Source of the DNA: Orientallactaga sibirica
Lineage: Eukaryota; Chordata; Mammalia; Rodentia; Dipodidae
Assembly (NCBI GenBank): GCA_036365145.1
Contig: JAEOAD010000040.1
Span: forward strand, 13,952,501 to 14,016,500
Direction: 5' to 3'
DNA length: 64,000 bases
This document shows, piece by piece, positions 10,758 to 21,032 of the stretch. Within the stretch, counting starts at the first letter, position 1; every line of letters starts with the position of its first letter. The position numbers and the translations under genes are program-made. A model generated the notes under the pieces. It was not told where the DNA came from. It searched no databases and saw nothing but the letters and a program-made list of their open reading frames with translations.

Positions 10758-11125
10758 TGTGGTAGTTTGAATGTGTGTCCCCCATAGACTTAGGTGTTTT
10801 ATTAAAGCTTGTCTCCAGCCACCTGGCTGGAGGAGGTGTCACTGGGGGCAGATCCTGGGGTCCAGCCCTAAGGTGTGTTTGGGGGAGGAGCTGATTTCCA
10901 GCTCAAAGGCAGGCGGAGCATTCTGAGCGCTGCCTGGGTCCCTGTGGCTTGCTGCATGTGAGTTGCTTTTGATTTTCATGGGCTGTTTTATTTGTTTCTC
11001 TCTGCTTGGATGTATGGAAGTAGGTTCTTCCACCACTGATGGAACTTCCCCCTGGGTCTGTAAGCTTGAAATACACCCCTCCCTCCCCTAAAGTGTGCCT
11101 GGTTTGAATGTTCGTCCCACCAACA
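10758..11125 (+). mobile_element. MaLR/ERVL-type solo LTR inserted in L1
   Basis: Starts TGTGGTAGTTTGAATGTGTG followed by CCCCCATAGACTTAGG and CAGCCACCTGGCTGG. The same subfamily recurs at 58172. The 3' end is uncertain because the terminal CA could not be fixed with a clear duplication. Confidence 0.68.
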
Positions 11126-11227
11126 CGAAGCTATCTGCAATAATACTTTTGTCCCAAGCAGGAAACCAACACTGGTAGTTCACTGTTAACCAAGATCTGT
11201 TGTTTATTCAGATTTGAGCGATTTTTC

Positions 11228-11420
11228 TTTTAATTTTATTTATTATTTAGAGAGAGAGAGAAAGAGAGAATGGGTATGCCAGGGCCTCTAGCCATAACAA
11301 ACAAACTCTAGATGCATGTGCCATCTTGTGCATCTGGCTTACATGGGTCCTAGGGAATTGAACCTGGGTCCTTTGGCTTTGCAGGCGAGTGACTTAACTG
11401 CTAAGCCATCTCTCCAGCCT
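11228..11420 (-). mobile_element. DIP-type SINE
   Basis: Head GGCTGGAGAGATGGCTTAGC at the right end, GA tail at the left. Inserted in the old L1 remnant. Confidence 0.93.
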
Positions 11421-11645
11421 GGCGTTTTGTTTTCCTGATTTTCTTTCTTTCTTTCAGGGTCCTATTCAGGATATCACATTACTTATAGCTGTGACTTCTC
11501 AGTCTCATCTAGTTCCCTGGATTTTTATCAGTTTCCTTGCGTTTAATGACATTGGTAATTCTGAGGCGTGCTGGTCAAGTGTTCTGTAGAATGCTTCTCA
11601 GTTTAGTTTTTTTTTTTTCTCATGGAGACTTAGAACTCTAGGAAG

Positions 11646-11880
11646 ATGACATACTTGACACTGAGAACAAGCGCCATCTGTGAGAGAGAAAGAATCTAAG
11701 GTCCAGAACTGAAGGATGTATCTACAAATTCAGCAACAGCAATCTTTTTAAAGCACAAATCTTCTCTCATATCCTGAAAATCTTTCAACATCTTTCAAAT
11801 ATTGTAAGATTAACATCTTGTGTTCTATACTTACTGACCAAGATTCAGAGACAGTGATTCACTGGTGATTAAAAAAAAAA
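11646..11880. other. Unique sequence
   Basis: Nothing recognised. Confidence 0.4.
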
Positions 11881-11891
11881 AATGCTTTGCA

Positions 11892-12105
11892 GGCTGGGGA
11901 AATGGCTCAGCAGTTAAGGCATTTGCCTGTAAAGCCTAAGGACCCTGGTTCAATCCCCAGGACCAGATGCACAAGGGGCTCTTGCGTCTGGAGTTTGTTT
12001 GTGGGGGCTGGAGGCCCTGGCATGTCCATTTTCTCTTTCTCTCTACCTCTTCCCCCTCTCTCAAATAAATAAATAAAATATTTTTTAAAAAAAAACTTTG
12101 CATTG
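11892..12105 (+). mobile_element. DIP-type SINE with internal deletion
   Basis: Head GGCTGGGGAAATGGCTCAG. The body jumps from CCCAGGACC to AGATGCAC, losing the usual CACATAAGCC. Flanking AATGCTTTGCA / AACTTTGCATT looks like a degraded target-site duplication. Confidence 0.9.
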
Positions 12106-12216
12106 GATCTCAAGTTTCCAATACCTGTACCTTGGTTTTGACTTCTAAGATTCTATCTGCTCTGAAGCATCACCGGGATGAGTTTGAAAGGTCGCTGGGT
12201 GTTTGCCACAAGCATG

Positions 12217-12666
12217 GTATTGTGAGTTGAATTATGTTTCCCAAATACCTATTTAAGTTTTAATCCCTATTACTTGCGAATGGGACCTTATGTAGAAACA
12301 GGGTCTTGGCAGATTAAATCACATTAAGATGAAGCCTTACTGGATTAGGGGGTTCTGGTCCAATGATCAGTATCCTTGTAAGAAAGATAGTTGGACCATC
12401 ACACAGAAAATGTGATGAGATGTCAGGGGGAGGGAGTGGAGTAAAATATCTCCAAAATGAGAAATCCCAAGGATTGCTGGTGTCAGCCAGAAACGAGGAG
12501 ACTGGCACAAAGCAGACCCTGCTGCTAAGTCCCCAGAAAGAGCCAACATGCCTGGCACCTTGATTTTGGACTTCTAGTCTCCAGAAATGCATGAGAGTAC
12601 ATTTCTACTGTGTTATACCCCCAGATTGGTGGTATCTTGTTATAGAAGCCCTAAGAAACCAACACG
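12217..12666 (+). mobile_element. MLT1-type LTR
   Basis: GAGTTGAATTATGTTTCCC start; the 3' part holds CACCTTGATTTTGGACTTC, GTCTCCAGAAATGCATGAGA and GGTATCTTGTTATAGAAGCC. These are hallmarks of mammalian-wide MLT1 LTRs. It lies directly beside the MaLR element at 12688. Confidence 0.75.
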
Positions 12667-12687
12667 AGCAGAACAAGGAAGACTGTG

Positions 12688-13042
12688 TGTTGTCGTCAGG
12701 GTCGCATTGCTGGCAGAAATCACCCGACCAAGAGCAGCTTTTGGAGGAAAAAAAAAAAAAGGTTTATTTTTGGCTTACAGACTTGAGGGGAAGCTCCACG
12801 ATGGCAGGGGAAAATGATGGCATAAGCAGAGGATGGACATCACCCCCTGGCCAACATCAGGTGGACAATAGGAATAGGAGAGTGTGCCAAACACTGGCAA
12901 GGGGACACTGGCTATAATACCCATAAGCCCGCCCCCAACAAGACACTGCCATCAGGAGGTGTTAATTCCCAAATCTCCATCGGCTGGGAACCTAGCAATC
13001 AGAACACCTAAGTTTATGGGGGACACCTGAATCAAACCACCA
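12688..13042 (-). repeat. 3' LTR of the MaLR element
   Basis: Plus strand begins TGTTGTCGTCAGGGTCGC and ends AATCAAACCACCA. An A homopolymer of 12 lies at about 12750. Confidence 0.85.
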
Positions 13043-13062
13043 TATTCTGCCCCGACCCCCAT
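13043..13062 (-). promoter_or_regulatory. Polypurine-tract candidate
   Basis: Immediately inside the 3' LTR the minus strand reads GGGGGTCGGGGCAGAATA, a G-rich stretch in the position where plus-strand DNA synthesis is primed. Two pyrimidines interrupt it. Confidence 0.5.
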
Positions 13063-13125
13063 AAACTGATATCCATACATGATATAAAATACAATGCATT
13101 CAGTCCAACTTTAAAAGTCCCCAGA

Positions 13126-13275
13126 TTTTTTTTTTTTTTTTTTTTTGTCTCACTCTAGCTCAGGCTGACCTGGAATTCACTATGTAGTCTCAGGGTGGCC
13201 TTGAATTCACAGCGATCCTCCTACATCTGCCTCCCAGGTGCTGGGATTAAAGGTGTAAGCCACCATGCCCGGCTT
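13126..13275 (-). mobile_element. B1 SINE inside the MaLR internal region
   Basis: T21 at the left is the poly(A) on the minus strand. GACCTGGAATTCACTATG and GCTGGGATTAAAGGTG are present. Confidence 0.94.
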
Positions 13276-14560
13276 TTTTTTCCCCCATAGTTTTTATCAA
13301 TCCTAATGATGTTCAATCATCCCCATAATCCAAGTTCTTTTAACTGAGCCATAATACCAAAAAATCCCCCCAAACCCATAATGGCACAGAATAAACACTC
13401 ACACCAAAAAATCCCCAAAGAAACATTCCCAATACAAGATTTAAACCCATCAAATGGCACAACTCTAAATAAACAAGTCTGATAATTCTATCTGTAGTGC
13501 CAGGACCCCCAAAGATGGCAACTGGGCATAGCAAACAGAAATACCAATTGGGACACAATACAAGATTTAAATAGAGCAAACATCAAACATCATATGCAAC
13601 ATTTGAAAAGTTCCAACAACTCTAATCACTTGTGAAAAGTTTCCAAGACTTCCCAGGAATTTGTGATAATAAGAGAGAGGGAGGGGTTCTATCCACTGAC
13701 AAGTTTCTCTGAGTCAGTTCCAGATGGCAGTCTCTGCCCCTCCAGCTAGGTTACAGAAGCTAAAGGTGATATCTTCATTTCAGTCCTATCCACTGACAAA
13801 ACTTCATTGAGGCCAGCAGCTCTGAGGCCAGCAGCTCTCCTTAGCAGCCATCTCGTGGTCCCGGCATCTCCACTGGGTCTCCACTACAACCCACAGTCCA
13901 TCTGGTCTCCATGCAGGCATCCAGCAAACCTGCTTCACACTGCCCATGGCCATTTCCAAAACACAAGACCATGTTGCAAATTCAATTACCCTCTTTTTCC
14001 TGCATTTCTTATACTCCACAATACCAGGTGGGGTGCCACTTTGTTAATAGAGGGGGGAATAAAGCAGACTTTGAAGAACAGGACACTCATTTGAGCCCCT
14101 TCAAAAAAGAGTCTGTATTCTTCCTGTTGTCCCAATGCAGATCAGCTGGCCCAATCTCAAAGGCTGTAGTCTCTCATACAGTTGCAGCTAAATGGGCAGA
14201 AGTGCAGGCCCAAAGATTTCATTTCTGTGCCATATCCCTCTATTCAATACCAGTCCATTTCTACACTATGCAATACTGCACAAGTTCTCAGGACATGGGC
14301 ACAACAGCAAGCCTCTCACACAAACTCCTTCTAGCCCAGTCCAGGCAAAGCTCTTTCTCAACCTCACAAGCCAAACCTCACAGTTCACAGTTCTTACTGC
14401 ATTCAGGTCTTTCAACTCTGACCAGAATAGTCCATCAAGCTGTACTTACAGCACTGCAAGGCATCTCTTAGGCCAAGGTTTCAAATCCTCCCACATTCCT
14501 CTTGAAAATCAGCTCCAAAGGGCCAAAGCCACACAGTCAGGTGTCTAGCCGCAAATGACA

Positions 14561-14576
14561 CCACTCCTTGATACCA
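14561..14576 (-). promoter_or_regulatory. Primer-binding-site candidate
   Basis: Minus strand TGGTATCAAGGAGTGG lies seven bases inside the 5' LTR. It starts with the TGG required to pair with tRNA CCA and resembles the leucine-tRNA sites of ERVL relatives. tRNA identity is inferred. Confidence 0.55.
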
Positions 14577-14583
14577 ACTTTAC

Positions 14584-14936
14584 TGTTGCAGTCAGGTTCA
14601 CATTGTTGGCAGAAATCACCCAACCAAGAACAGATTTTGGGGGGGGGTAGGAAAAGGGGTTTATTTTGGCTTACAGACTCAAAGGAAGCTCCATGATGGC
14701 AAGGGAAAATGATGGCATGAGCAGAGGGTGAACATCACTCTTGGCTAACATAAGGTAGACAACAGCAACAGGAGAGTGTGCCAAGCACTGGCAAGGGGAA
14801 ACTGGCTATAATACCCATAAGCCCACCCCCAACAATACACTGCCTCTAGGAGGCATTAATTCCCAAATCTCCATCAGCTGGGAACCTAACATTCAGAAAG
14901 CCTGAGTTTATGGGGGACACCTGAATCAAACCACCA
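14584..14936 (-). repeat. 5' LTR of the MaLR element
   Basis: Plus strand begins TGTTGCAGTCAGGTTCACA and ends AATCAAACCACCA. It differs from the 3' LTR by scattered substitutions and poly-G/poly-A length, so insertion is not very recent. Confidence 0.85.
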
Positions 14937-15074
14937 CAGTGTATGAGAAGATTTGGCATAGTGAAGGCTTTAGTATGAAATATCCTGTTAATCTTTTTAT
15001 GGACTATCCTCAAAAACATTTCATGAGTGGAGTTTAGTTCCCTGACCCTACCATAACCAGGCCATCCCACTGTG

Positions 15075-15310
15075 ATTATTCTTAGCTACAATCTGACACT
15101 GGCCTTTGAAAATATTAAGCGCATAATATAAGGAGGGCATTCAATGACTGCAAACACACTATTGCACAAACTGTCACCAATGTCATTACTCTTAGGCATG
15201 GTCTGTTACTGACCTTTGAACATATTCACTACAGAGAAGGGGGAACATTGAAGGACTGTGAACACATTTAATGACTGTGAACACACTACTGCACATACTT
15301 TTTTGCCTTA
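15075..15310. repeat. Diverged tandem duplication, unit about 110 bp
   Basis: ATTCTTAGCTACAATCTGAC...GGCCTTTGAAAATATT at 15077 recurs as ATTACTCTTAGGCATGGTCTG...GACCTTTGAACATATT at 15185. In each unit GAATGACTGCAAACACACTA-like sequence follows. No family recognised. Confidence 0.65.
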
Positions 15311-15720
15311 TGAATTTCTCTAAAACTGAAGAATTTGTTCTTCTATACGCCAAATATAGTAAAAAAGAAAGTTGCCATTGGCTATCTGCCCTGTAAAGAT
15401 AATGAAAGGAGGCCTGCTGCCCGCTCGCCTTGGTGGAACACTAAAGCTGACTTGGCTGCCACTCACACTAAATTCCTCTGGGTCTGTCCCCTGCCAAGGA
15501 ACTCAGAAGGTCCTGGGACAAAGGATGATGATGCTAAATGGCAGGGTGACGAGCTATCTCTAGAGGGAAGTTCAAGTAAGGCTAGGAGGAAGACACGCAG
15601 TTTTCTAAGGAGGGTGGCCCTCACCAGGTGCTGTTTATGAATGAGTGGGATGTACACAGAAAGGGGGTACCCCAGCATCTCTCAGCTTGTGCAGGGCTAA
15701 CTCTCCTCTAAAAGAGTTTC
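15311..15720. other. Unique sequence
   Basis: Overlapping 60-100 residue frames on both strands, no domain recognised. Confidence 0.4.
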
Positions 15721-15721
15721 T

Positions 15722-15873
15722 TTTTTCTTTTTTTCCAAGGAAAGGTCTCACTCTAGCCCAAGTTGACCTGGAATTCAGTATGTAGTCTCAGGTTGGCCTT
15801 GAACTCATGGTGATCCTCCTACCTCTACCTCCCGAGTGTTGGGATTAAAGGCGTGCACCACCACCCCCCGGCT
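15722..15873 (-). mobile_element. B1 SINE
   Basis: GTCTCACTCTAGCCCAAG, TTGACCTGGAATTCAGTATG and GTTGGGATTAAAGGCGTG on the plus strand. Confidence 0.92.
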
Positions 15874-16044
15874 GTAAATGATTCTGAACTAATATTTCGA
15901 GGGTACTTTTTCTGACATGGCATCAGGTTATTAGGTTTTATCAGAAAAAAGATGGGGCAGGGGCAAGAGAGTACTACATGTCTATAGAAATCCTTTGTGT
16001 GCCATACCTGGTGTGCTAGATAAAGTCAACCCTTTCTTTTCCAA

Positions 16045-16051
16045 ATATATG

Positions 16052-16099
<48 letters not shown>

Positions 16100-16110
16100 T
16101 ACATATATAT
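16045..16110. repeat. (TA)n / (CA)n compound microsatellite
   Basis: TATATA run followed by ACACACACA and again ATATAT. Confidence 0.95.
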
Positions 16111-16189
16111 GATTACAGGTTATACACTTTTACCCCCTTGCCCCAACTCCCGTTACCCTGGGGGGAATTCAACTCTTTCTCTGTGTAAG

Positions 16190-16345
16190 ATACTGGGCTG
16201 GTTTTGGACAAAATCAATATTGATCTTTGAACAACCCTAAAAGATAGATTATATTATTATTCCATGCTATAGATAGGAAAATGAGTTTTGAGAAGCTAAG
16301 AAATTTTCCTCAAATTACATGACAATATAGATGGAACCAATATTG
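16190..16345 (+). mobile_element. MIR-like remnant
   Basis: AACAACCCTAAAAGATAG, TAGATAGGAAAATGAG and TTTTCCTCAAATTACATGAC follow the MIR order at low identity. Confidence 0.5.
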
Positions 16346-16352
16346 ATAACCA

Positions 16353-16481
16353 AGGTGGGCAGATTGCCATGAGTTCGAGGCCACCCTGAGACTACCGAGT
16401 GAATTCCATGTCAGCCTGGGCTAGAGAGACACCCTCTCCTGAAAAACAAAAACAACAACAAAAACAAAAACAAAAACAAAA
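16353..16481 (+). mobile_element. B1 SINE, 5' truncated
   Basis: Begins at the internal GTGGGCAGATTGCCATGAG; lacks the CGGGCGTGGTGGC head. Ends in an AACAACAAC tail. Confidence 0.88.
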
Positions 16482-16513
16482 TTTGATAACCAGGTATAAA
16501 TTCAAAGCCCTAG

Positions 16514-16566
16514 ACAGACAGACAGACAGACATATATATGGAGAGAGAGAGAGAGAGAGAGAGAGG
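16514..16566. repeat. (CAGA)n and (GA)n microsatellite
   Basis: CAGACAGACAGACAGA, short TATATA, then GAGAGA. Confidence 0.9.
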
Positions 16567-16659
16567 ATTTTCAGTACTGGCTTTTGGGAGGTGACTTAAT
16601 GAGAATGACGGTCAAGGATGGTACAGCCAGCGCCCCCTTGCCAGAGATCAGCTCACTCA

Positions 16660-16848
16660 AGTGCTGTTATTTTCCACCTGCTGTGGCAAGATTGTGATGT
16701 TCAGCCTCTGCTTGTGCCAACTTTTCCCTGCCATCATGGAGCTTCCCCTTAAGACTGACTGAAAGCCAAAATAAATACTTTCCTCCCATCAGCTGCTTTT
16801 GATTAAGTGTTTTGTCCCAGCAATGTGAAGGTGACTACAATCATGACT
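16660..16848 (+). mobile_element. MaLR LTR, 3' fragment
   Basis: TTTTCCACCTGCTGTGGCAAG, TCCCTGCCATCATGGAGC and TCCCATCAGCTGCTTTTGAT match the 3' half of the LTR at 40052. The 5' half is absent. Confidence 0.75.
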
Positions 16849-16852
16849 TTAT

Positions 16853-17050
16853 TAACTTACATTCCCTTCAGCAGTGCACAAGTGTTCCCTCTCTTACATC
16901 CCTCTCCAGTGCTTGGGATCTTCTGGCTTTTTAGTAATAATAGCCATTCTTACTAGGGGAAGGTGACAGCTCATTATGGTTTTGATTGGCATTTCCCTGA
17001 TATTTAATAATATTGAATATTTTTCATATAACTATTTGTTGACTATTTAT
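16853..17050 (-). mobile_element. L1 ORF2 remnant, antisense
   Basis: TTCAGCAGTGCACAAGTGTTC, CTCTCCAGTGCTTGGGATC, AGCCATTCTTACTAGGGG and CATTATGGTTTTGATTGGCA match the antisense of a conserved region near the 3' end of L1 ORF2. Short and decayed. Confidence 0.7.
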
Positions 17051-17084
17051 AGATAATAATGTACCACATATATATCTCAAACGT

Positions 17085-17280
17085 GGGTAAGGCACTTGCC
17101 TGAGAAGCCAAAGGACCCAGGTCTGATTCCCCAGGACCCACATAAGCCAGATACACAAAGTGGTGCATGCATCTGGAGTTCCTTTGCAGAGGCTGAAGGC
17201 CCTGGCATGCCCGTTCTATCTGTCTCTCTCCCTCTTCCTCTCTCTCTCTCTCAAAAAAATAAAAATAAGTAAAAATAAGA
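17085..17280 (+). mobile_element. DIP-type SINE, 5' truncated
   Basis: Starts at GGGTAAGGCACTTGCCTG, so most of the head including the A-box region is missing. The rest is normal through the CT tail. Confidence 0.88.
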
Positions 17281-17530
17281 TAGTAAAAGAAATTTAAATT
17301 TAAAAAAGACATTTTTAAATTTAATTGTACCCAAAAGAGCAGTCACTATACCTTCAAATGAACAAATTAACCAAATTTATTACAGGTTGACCTCACAGCC
17401 CTAAGAATTAAAAGAAACAAGGAACCATAGTAAACTGCAATGGAAACTGAATAATCAATGAAGAGTCTCTCTAAGAATGTGACTTTTGCTTTATTTATTA
17501 TTTATTTATTGATTGATTGATTGATTGATT

Positions 17531-17705
17531 TTTATTTATGGAGACAGGGACTCATGCATCCCAGGTTGGTATCCAACTCACTGCATAGCCAAGAATGACT
17601 TGAACTTCTGATCCTCCCATCTACACCTCCAGAGTGGATTACTGATGTGCCCCACTGCACGTGTTGGCTTTGTGAATACTGAGCTCCATCCCCAACTCGC
17701 AAGAA
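17531..17705 (-). mobile_element. B1-ID composite, old
   Basis: GGAGACAGGGACTCATGCATCC, TTGGTATCCAACTCACTGC and TTGAACTTCTGATCCTCCC are a decayed antisense B1. An ATTG/TTTA microsatellite at 17490-17530 precedes it. Confidence 0.65.
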
Positions 17706-18300
17706 TGGGACTTCACGCTGGAACTTGAAGGGTGCAAAGAAACCAGCTCTATGAAGGATGGGGGGAGACCTGGGAGGCCCAACACTGGTGACTGACCACG
17801 GAGTGCTGCATGGGAATGACCTGGGATTTAGTTGAAGAAAGCATGGATCAAACACATGGGCAAGAACTTGAAAGACTAAACACGGAGCTTGGAGATTGTT
17901 CTGTGTAAAATAAGAAAGCACTAGCGAACTCCATGAGAAGAGACACACCGATTGGTCTTTAATGACGACTGTGGCGACCTTGTGGAGAACGAGTCAGTGG
18001 AAAACCTGGGAAGTGGGATGGCTGCAAAGTGATTGAGGGAGATGCCTTGCTTAGAGTTTGGGTAGAGGCAGATAAAATACACGTTTTAAAGGCAGAGTGA
18101 GGAGTGGTGAGTTTTGGCTCCGGTTGCCTTCTTCCACAAGTAATAGTAGATAACTGTCATTTGCTAAAATGGATTGGATGGGAGGGGAAATGTGAGGTTT
18201 ACGAATGGGAAATTGCTATAGTTTGGATCCGAAGTGACTCAGAGGCCTGTATAATATGTTGGAGGACTGAGATGTGGTGGAAACTTTAAGAAGTGGTGCT
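17706..18300. other. Unique sequence
   Basis: Contains a 138-residue minus-strand frame (17532-17948) without recognisable domain that overlaps the old B1. No gene supported. Confidence 0.45.
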
Positions 18301-18457
18301 TGCCAGGCATGGTGGCGCATGCCCTGAATCCCGGCACTCGGGAGGCCGCGGTAGGAGGATCGCTGTGAGTTTGAAGTAGCCTCAGTCTACATAGTGAATT
18401 CCAGGTCAGCCTGGGCTAGAGCGAGACCCTACCTTGAAAACTACCCACCCCCTGCAA
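18301..18457 (+). mobile_element. B1 SINE
   Basis: TGCCAGGCATGGTGGCGCATG head, GAATTCCAGGTCAGCCTGGG, tail leading into a purine microsatellite. Confidence 0.93.
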
Positions 18458-18458
18458 A

Positions 18459-18529
18459 AAAGAAGAAGAAGAAGAAGGAGGAGGAGGAGGAGGAGGAGGA
18501 GGAGAAGAAGAAGAAGAAGGAGAAGAAGG
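18459..18529. repeat. (GAA)n(GGA)n(GAA)n microsatellite
   Basis: Purine-only trinucleotide tract grown in the B1 tail. Confidence 0.95.
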
Positions 18530-18587
18530 GCCTAAGAAGAGATCTTCAGGCCATCAGAAATGAAATGAGACCTCAACCTCTTTTCAT

Positions 18588-18603
18588 CATCTATCTATCT
18601 ATC

Positions 18604-18657
<54 letters not shown>

Positions 18658-18910
18658 ATCTATCTATGTATCTATCTATCTATTATCTATCTATCTATCA
18701 TCTATCTATCATCTATTATCTATCTATCTATCTATCTATCATCTATCTATGTATCTATCTATCTATTATCTATCTATCTATCATCTATCTATCATCTATT
18801 ATCTATCTATCTATCTATCATCTATCTATGTATCTATCTATCTATTATCTATCTATCTATCATCTATCTATCATCTATTATCTATCTATCTATCTATCAT
18901 CTATCTATGT

Positions 18911-18944
<34 letters not shown>

Positions 18945-18996
18945 ATCTATCTATGTATCTATCTATCTATCATCTATCTATCTATATCTATCTATC

Positions 18997-19030
<34 letters not shown>

Positions 19031-19070
19031 ATCTATCATCTATTATCTATCTATCTATCATCTATCTATC

Positions 19071-19112
<42 letters not shown>

Positions 19113-19165
19113 ATCTATCTATGTATCTATCTATCTATTATCTATCTATCTATCATCTATCTATC

Positions 19166-19215
<50 letters not shown>

Positions 19216-19279
19216 ATCTATCTATGTATCTATCTATCTATCTATCATCTATCTATCATCTATTATCTGTCTATCTAGT
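18588..19279. repeat. (TATC)n array with higher-order structure
   Basis: About 690 bp of TATC interrupted by regular CATC, TTATC and GTATC variants. The variant TATGTATC falls at about 18668, 18751, 18830, 18909, 18955, 19123 and 19226, giving spacings of 83, 79 and 79 in the first four. Long tyrosine/isoleucine/leucine/serine frames here are artefacts of the repeat. Confidence 0.97.
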
Positions 19280-19924
19280 GTATCTCCCTCTCCCACCATA
19301 GGTGAGCAGTTTTTCCCCACCATCCTCTGCTGCTGTCAAATGCTGTCTCCCTCCAGCACAGAGCTTGAGTTTCAGTCTGTGTAAAATGAGAAATCATCTA
19401 AGAGTCTTTCATAGAGAACAATTGATTAGCCCAAGCAAACCTTGGCTGTTCATAAGTTGATTATTGCAGACAGAAATCAATAACCCAGTCAGAAATCGGG
19501 AGGTTTATTTCCACTCCCTAATATCCCAGCCGTCGTCATGACACGGCATTCACCTTACCTCTTAACTTCCTCCCTTTGCAAATAGCTTGTTCCAGCCACA
19601 TTGTCTTTCCATATTCCATCCTCTAGTTCCTCTTCCCCATCATTATCTGTGCCTTTGAAAGGTACTATAAATGTACTTAGTAGACAATGCCTGTGCCTTA
19701 TAAATTTCTATATAGCTATAAATGTCAAAATATGACCTCTCCCACTATATTTCTGTCACTGCCTTACCATCTGTCCACAAAACTCCCTTCACATACATCT
19801 TGTCGTCATTCTGAAAGATCACATGGAAGCCCCTCCCTCTATGTCCTCTGTCTTCAAACCCACCAGATCTCCCTAAAGTGGCTTTTATTTTTATTTTATA
19901 TTTTGAATTGGATTCTGACAATTA
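19280..19924. other. Unique sequence
   Basis: No family or exon recognised. Confidence 0.45.
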
Positions 19925-20033
19925 TTTTTGAATTTTTTTTTTTTTTCGAGGCGGTGAGAGAGAGAGACAGAGAGAGAATTGTAGCATCAGGACCTCAGCC
20001 ACTGAAAGAGAACTCCAGACACTTGTGCCATTC
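19925..20033 (-). mobile_element. DIP-type SINE, truncated by a second SINE
   Basis: T-rich tail, GAGAGAGAGACAGAGAGAGAA, CCTCAGCCACTGAAAGAGAA, then stops at CTTGTGCCATTC where the next SINE tail begins. Confidence 0.82.
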
Positions 20034-20221
20034 TTATTTATTTATTTGTAAGCAGAAAGAGAGGGAGAGAGAGAGAAAATGGGTGTGCCAGGGCCTTCAG
20101 CCACTGCAAACGAACTCCTGATGCATGCGCCACCTTGTGCATCTGGCTCTACGTGGGTTCTGGGGAATTGAAACCAGGTCATTGGGCTTTGCAGGCCCTG
20201 CTGAGCCATCTCTCCAGCCCC
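20034..20221 (-). mobile_element. DIP-type SINE
   Basis: Full body with GTGCATCTGGCTCTACGTGG. The A-box neighbourhood is shortened (GCAGGCCCTGCTGAGCC). Confidence 0.9.
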
Positions 20222-20257
20222 TATAAATGATTTTTTAATCAAGTTATATTGTGACTG

Positions 20258-20479
20258 TTGTATTTATTTATTTATTTGAGAGCAACAGATAGAGAGAGAA
20301 AGAGGTACAGAGAGAGAGAGAAAATGGGCATGCCAGGGCCTCCAGCCACTGCAAACGAACTCCAGATGCATGTACCACATTGTGCATCTGGCTTACATGG
20401 GTCCTGGGGAATCAAGCCTCGAACTGGGGTCCTTAGGCTTCACAGGCAAGCGCTTAACCACTAACCCATCTCTCCAGCC
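20258..20479 (-). mobile_element. DIP-type SINE, 9-nt-insert subfamily; left edge of duplication
   Basis: Carries AATCAAGCCTCGAACTGGGG, the extra B-box-side segment of one subfamily, and a GAGCAACAGATAGAGAGAG tail. The tandem duplication begins inside this tail at 20282. Confidence 0.93.
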
Positions 20480-20985
20480 CTGTGACTGTTACTTTATTTC
20501 CATATTCAGCATTAAAATTAAAGCCTTTTGAGTACAGAGAATAAAATATCTTGCTCAGCATACCTTTACATTTTAGTAGAGGCATGATACATAGCAGACA
20601 TTAATATTTATTTAATAGCTCTGTTAGAAGAAACTCAGCCAGTTTGTACTCTCGGGAAAGTAGTTATACTTACCTATTATGATAAAATTTAGCATTTCAG
20701 CTCACCAGATATATACTCAGTACCTACCATGTGTCAAGTTTACGTTTTAGGGTAGGAAAGAAATAATAGAACAGAGCTTCCTTGGAATGTACTTTCAATA
20801 TCACCGAGAGATGAGTTTAAACAAATAATTTTAAAAATGCGTCAAGTGGCATGAAGCCCCTCAGAAACAAAGTATAATGGGAATGCAAATGAGATTCTCC
20901 ATTTGTTCATTTGTTAGGAGCACAATTTTCTCATATAGATGTATATATCTGCATTTATATTTATATATAGAGAGAAAGAGTATAT

Positions 20986-21032
20986 ATATGTGTGTGTGTG
21001 TATGTATATATATATATATATATATATATACT
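20986..21032. repeat. (GT)n(TA)n microsatellite
   Basis: GTGTGTGTGTAT then TATATA. The second duplicate (22927-22977) has a longer TA run and lacks the following CTCATCTG. Confidence 0.93.

Larger units (their letters stand above)
10630..11645 (-). mobile_element. Old L1 (L1M-type) remnant, interrupted
   Basis: TTTTAGATTCACAGAATGCA (about 10680) and the block from CAGGGTCCTATTCAGGATATC (11456) to AATGCTTCTCAGTTTAG (about 11607) match the antisense of an ancient L1 3' region. An LTR (10758 on) and a SINE (11228-11420) interrupt it. Confidence 0.6.
12688..14936 (-). mobile_element. Near-complete MaLR retrotransposon (ORR1-like), about 2.25 kb
   Basis: Two similar LTRs of 355 and 353 bp in the same minus orientation flank an internal region of about 1.5 kb. 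On the minus strand each LTR begins TGGTGGTTTGATTCAGG and ends in CA. A PBS candidate follows the 5' (right) LTR and a G-rich tract precedes the 3' (left) LTR. Flanks CTGTG (12683-12687) and CAGTG (14937-14941) match at four of five bases, the duplication size expected of ERVL/MaLR. MaLRs are non-autonomous; the internal region has no gag, protease or reverse transcriptase that I can see. A B1 has inserted at about 13126. Confidence 0.85.

Noticed and set aside
12363..12917. Frames up to 108 residues crossing 12.4-12.9 kb
   Set aside because: They read through an MLT1-type LTR and the left LTR of the MaLR element.
18588..19279. CRISPR-like regularly spaced array
   Set aside because: Vertebrate DNA, and no unique spacers; it is a continuous tetranucleotide microsatellite. 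The 36-bp array at 46.3 kb likewise has no spacers.
18394..19384. Frames of 211-294 residues rich in Tyr, Leu, Ser and Ile
   Set aside because: Translation of a TATC microsatellite and the adjoining purine tract in three frames.
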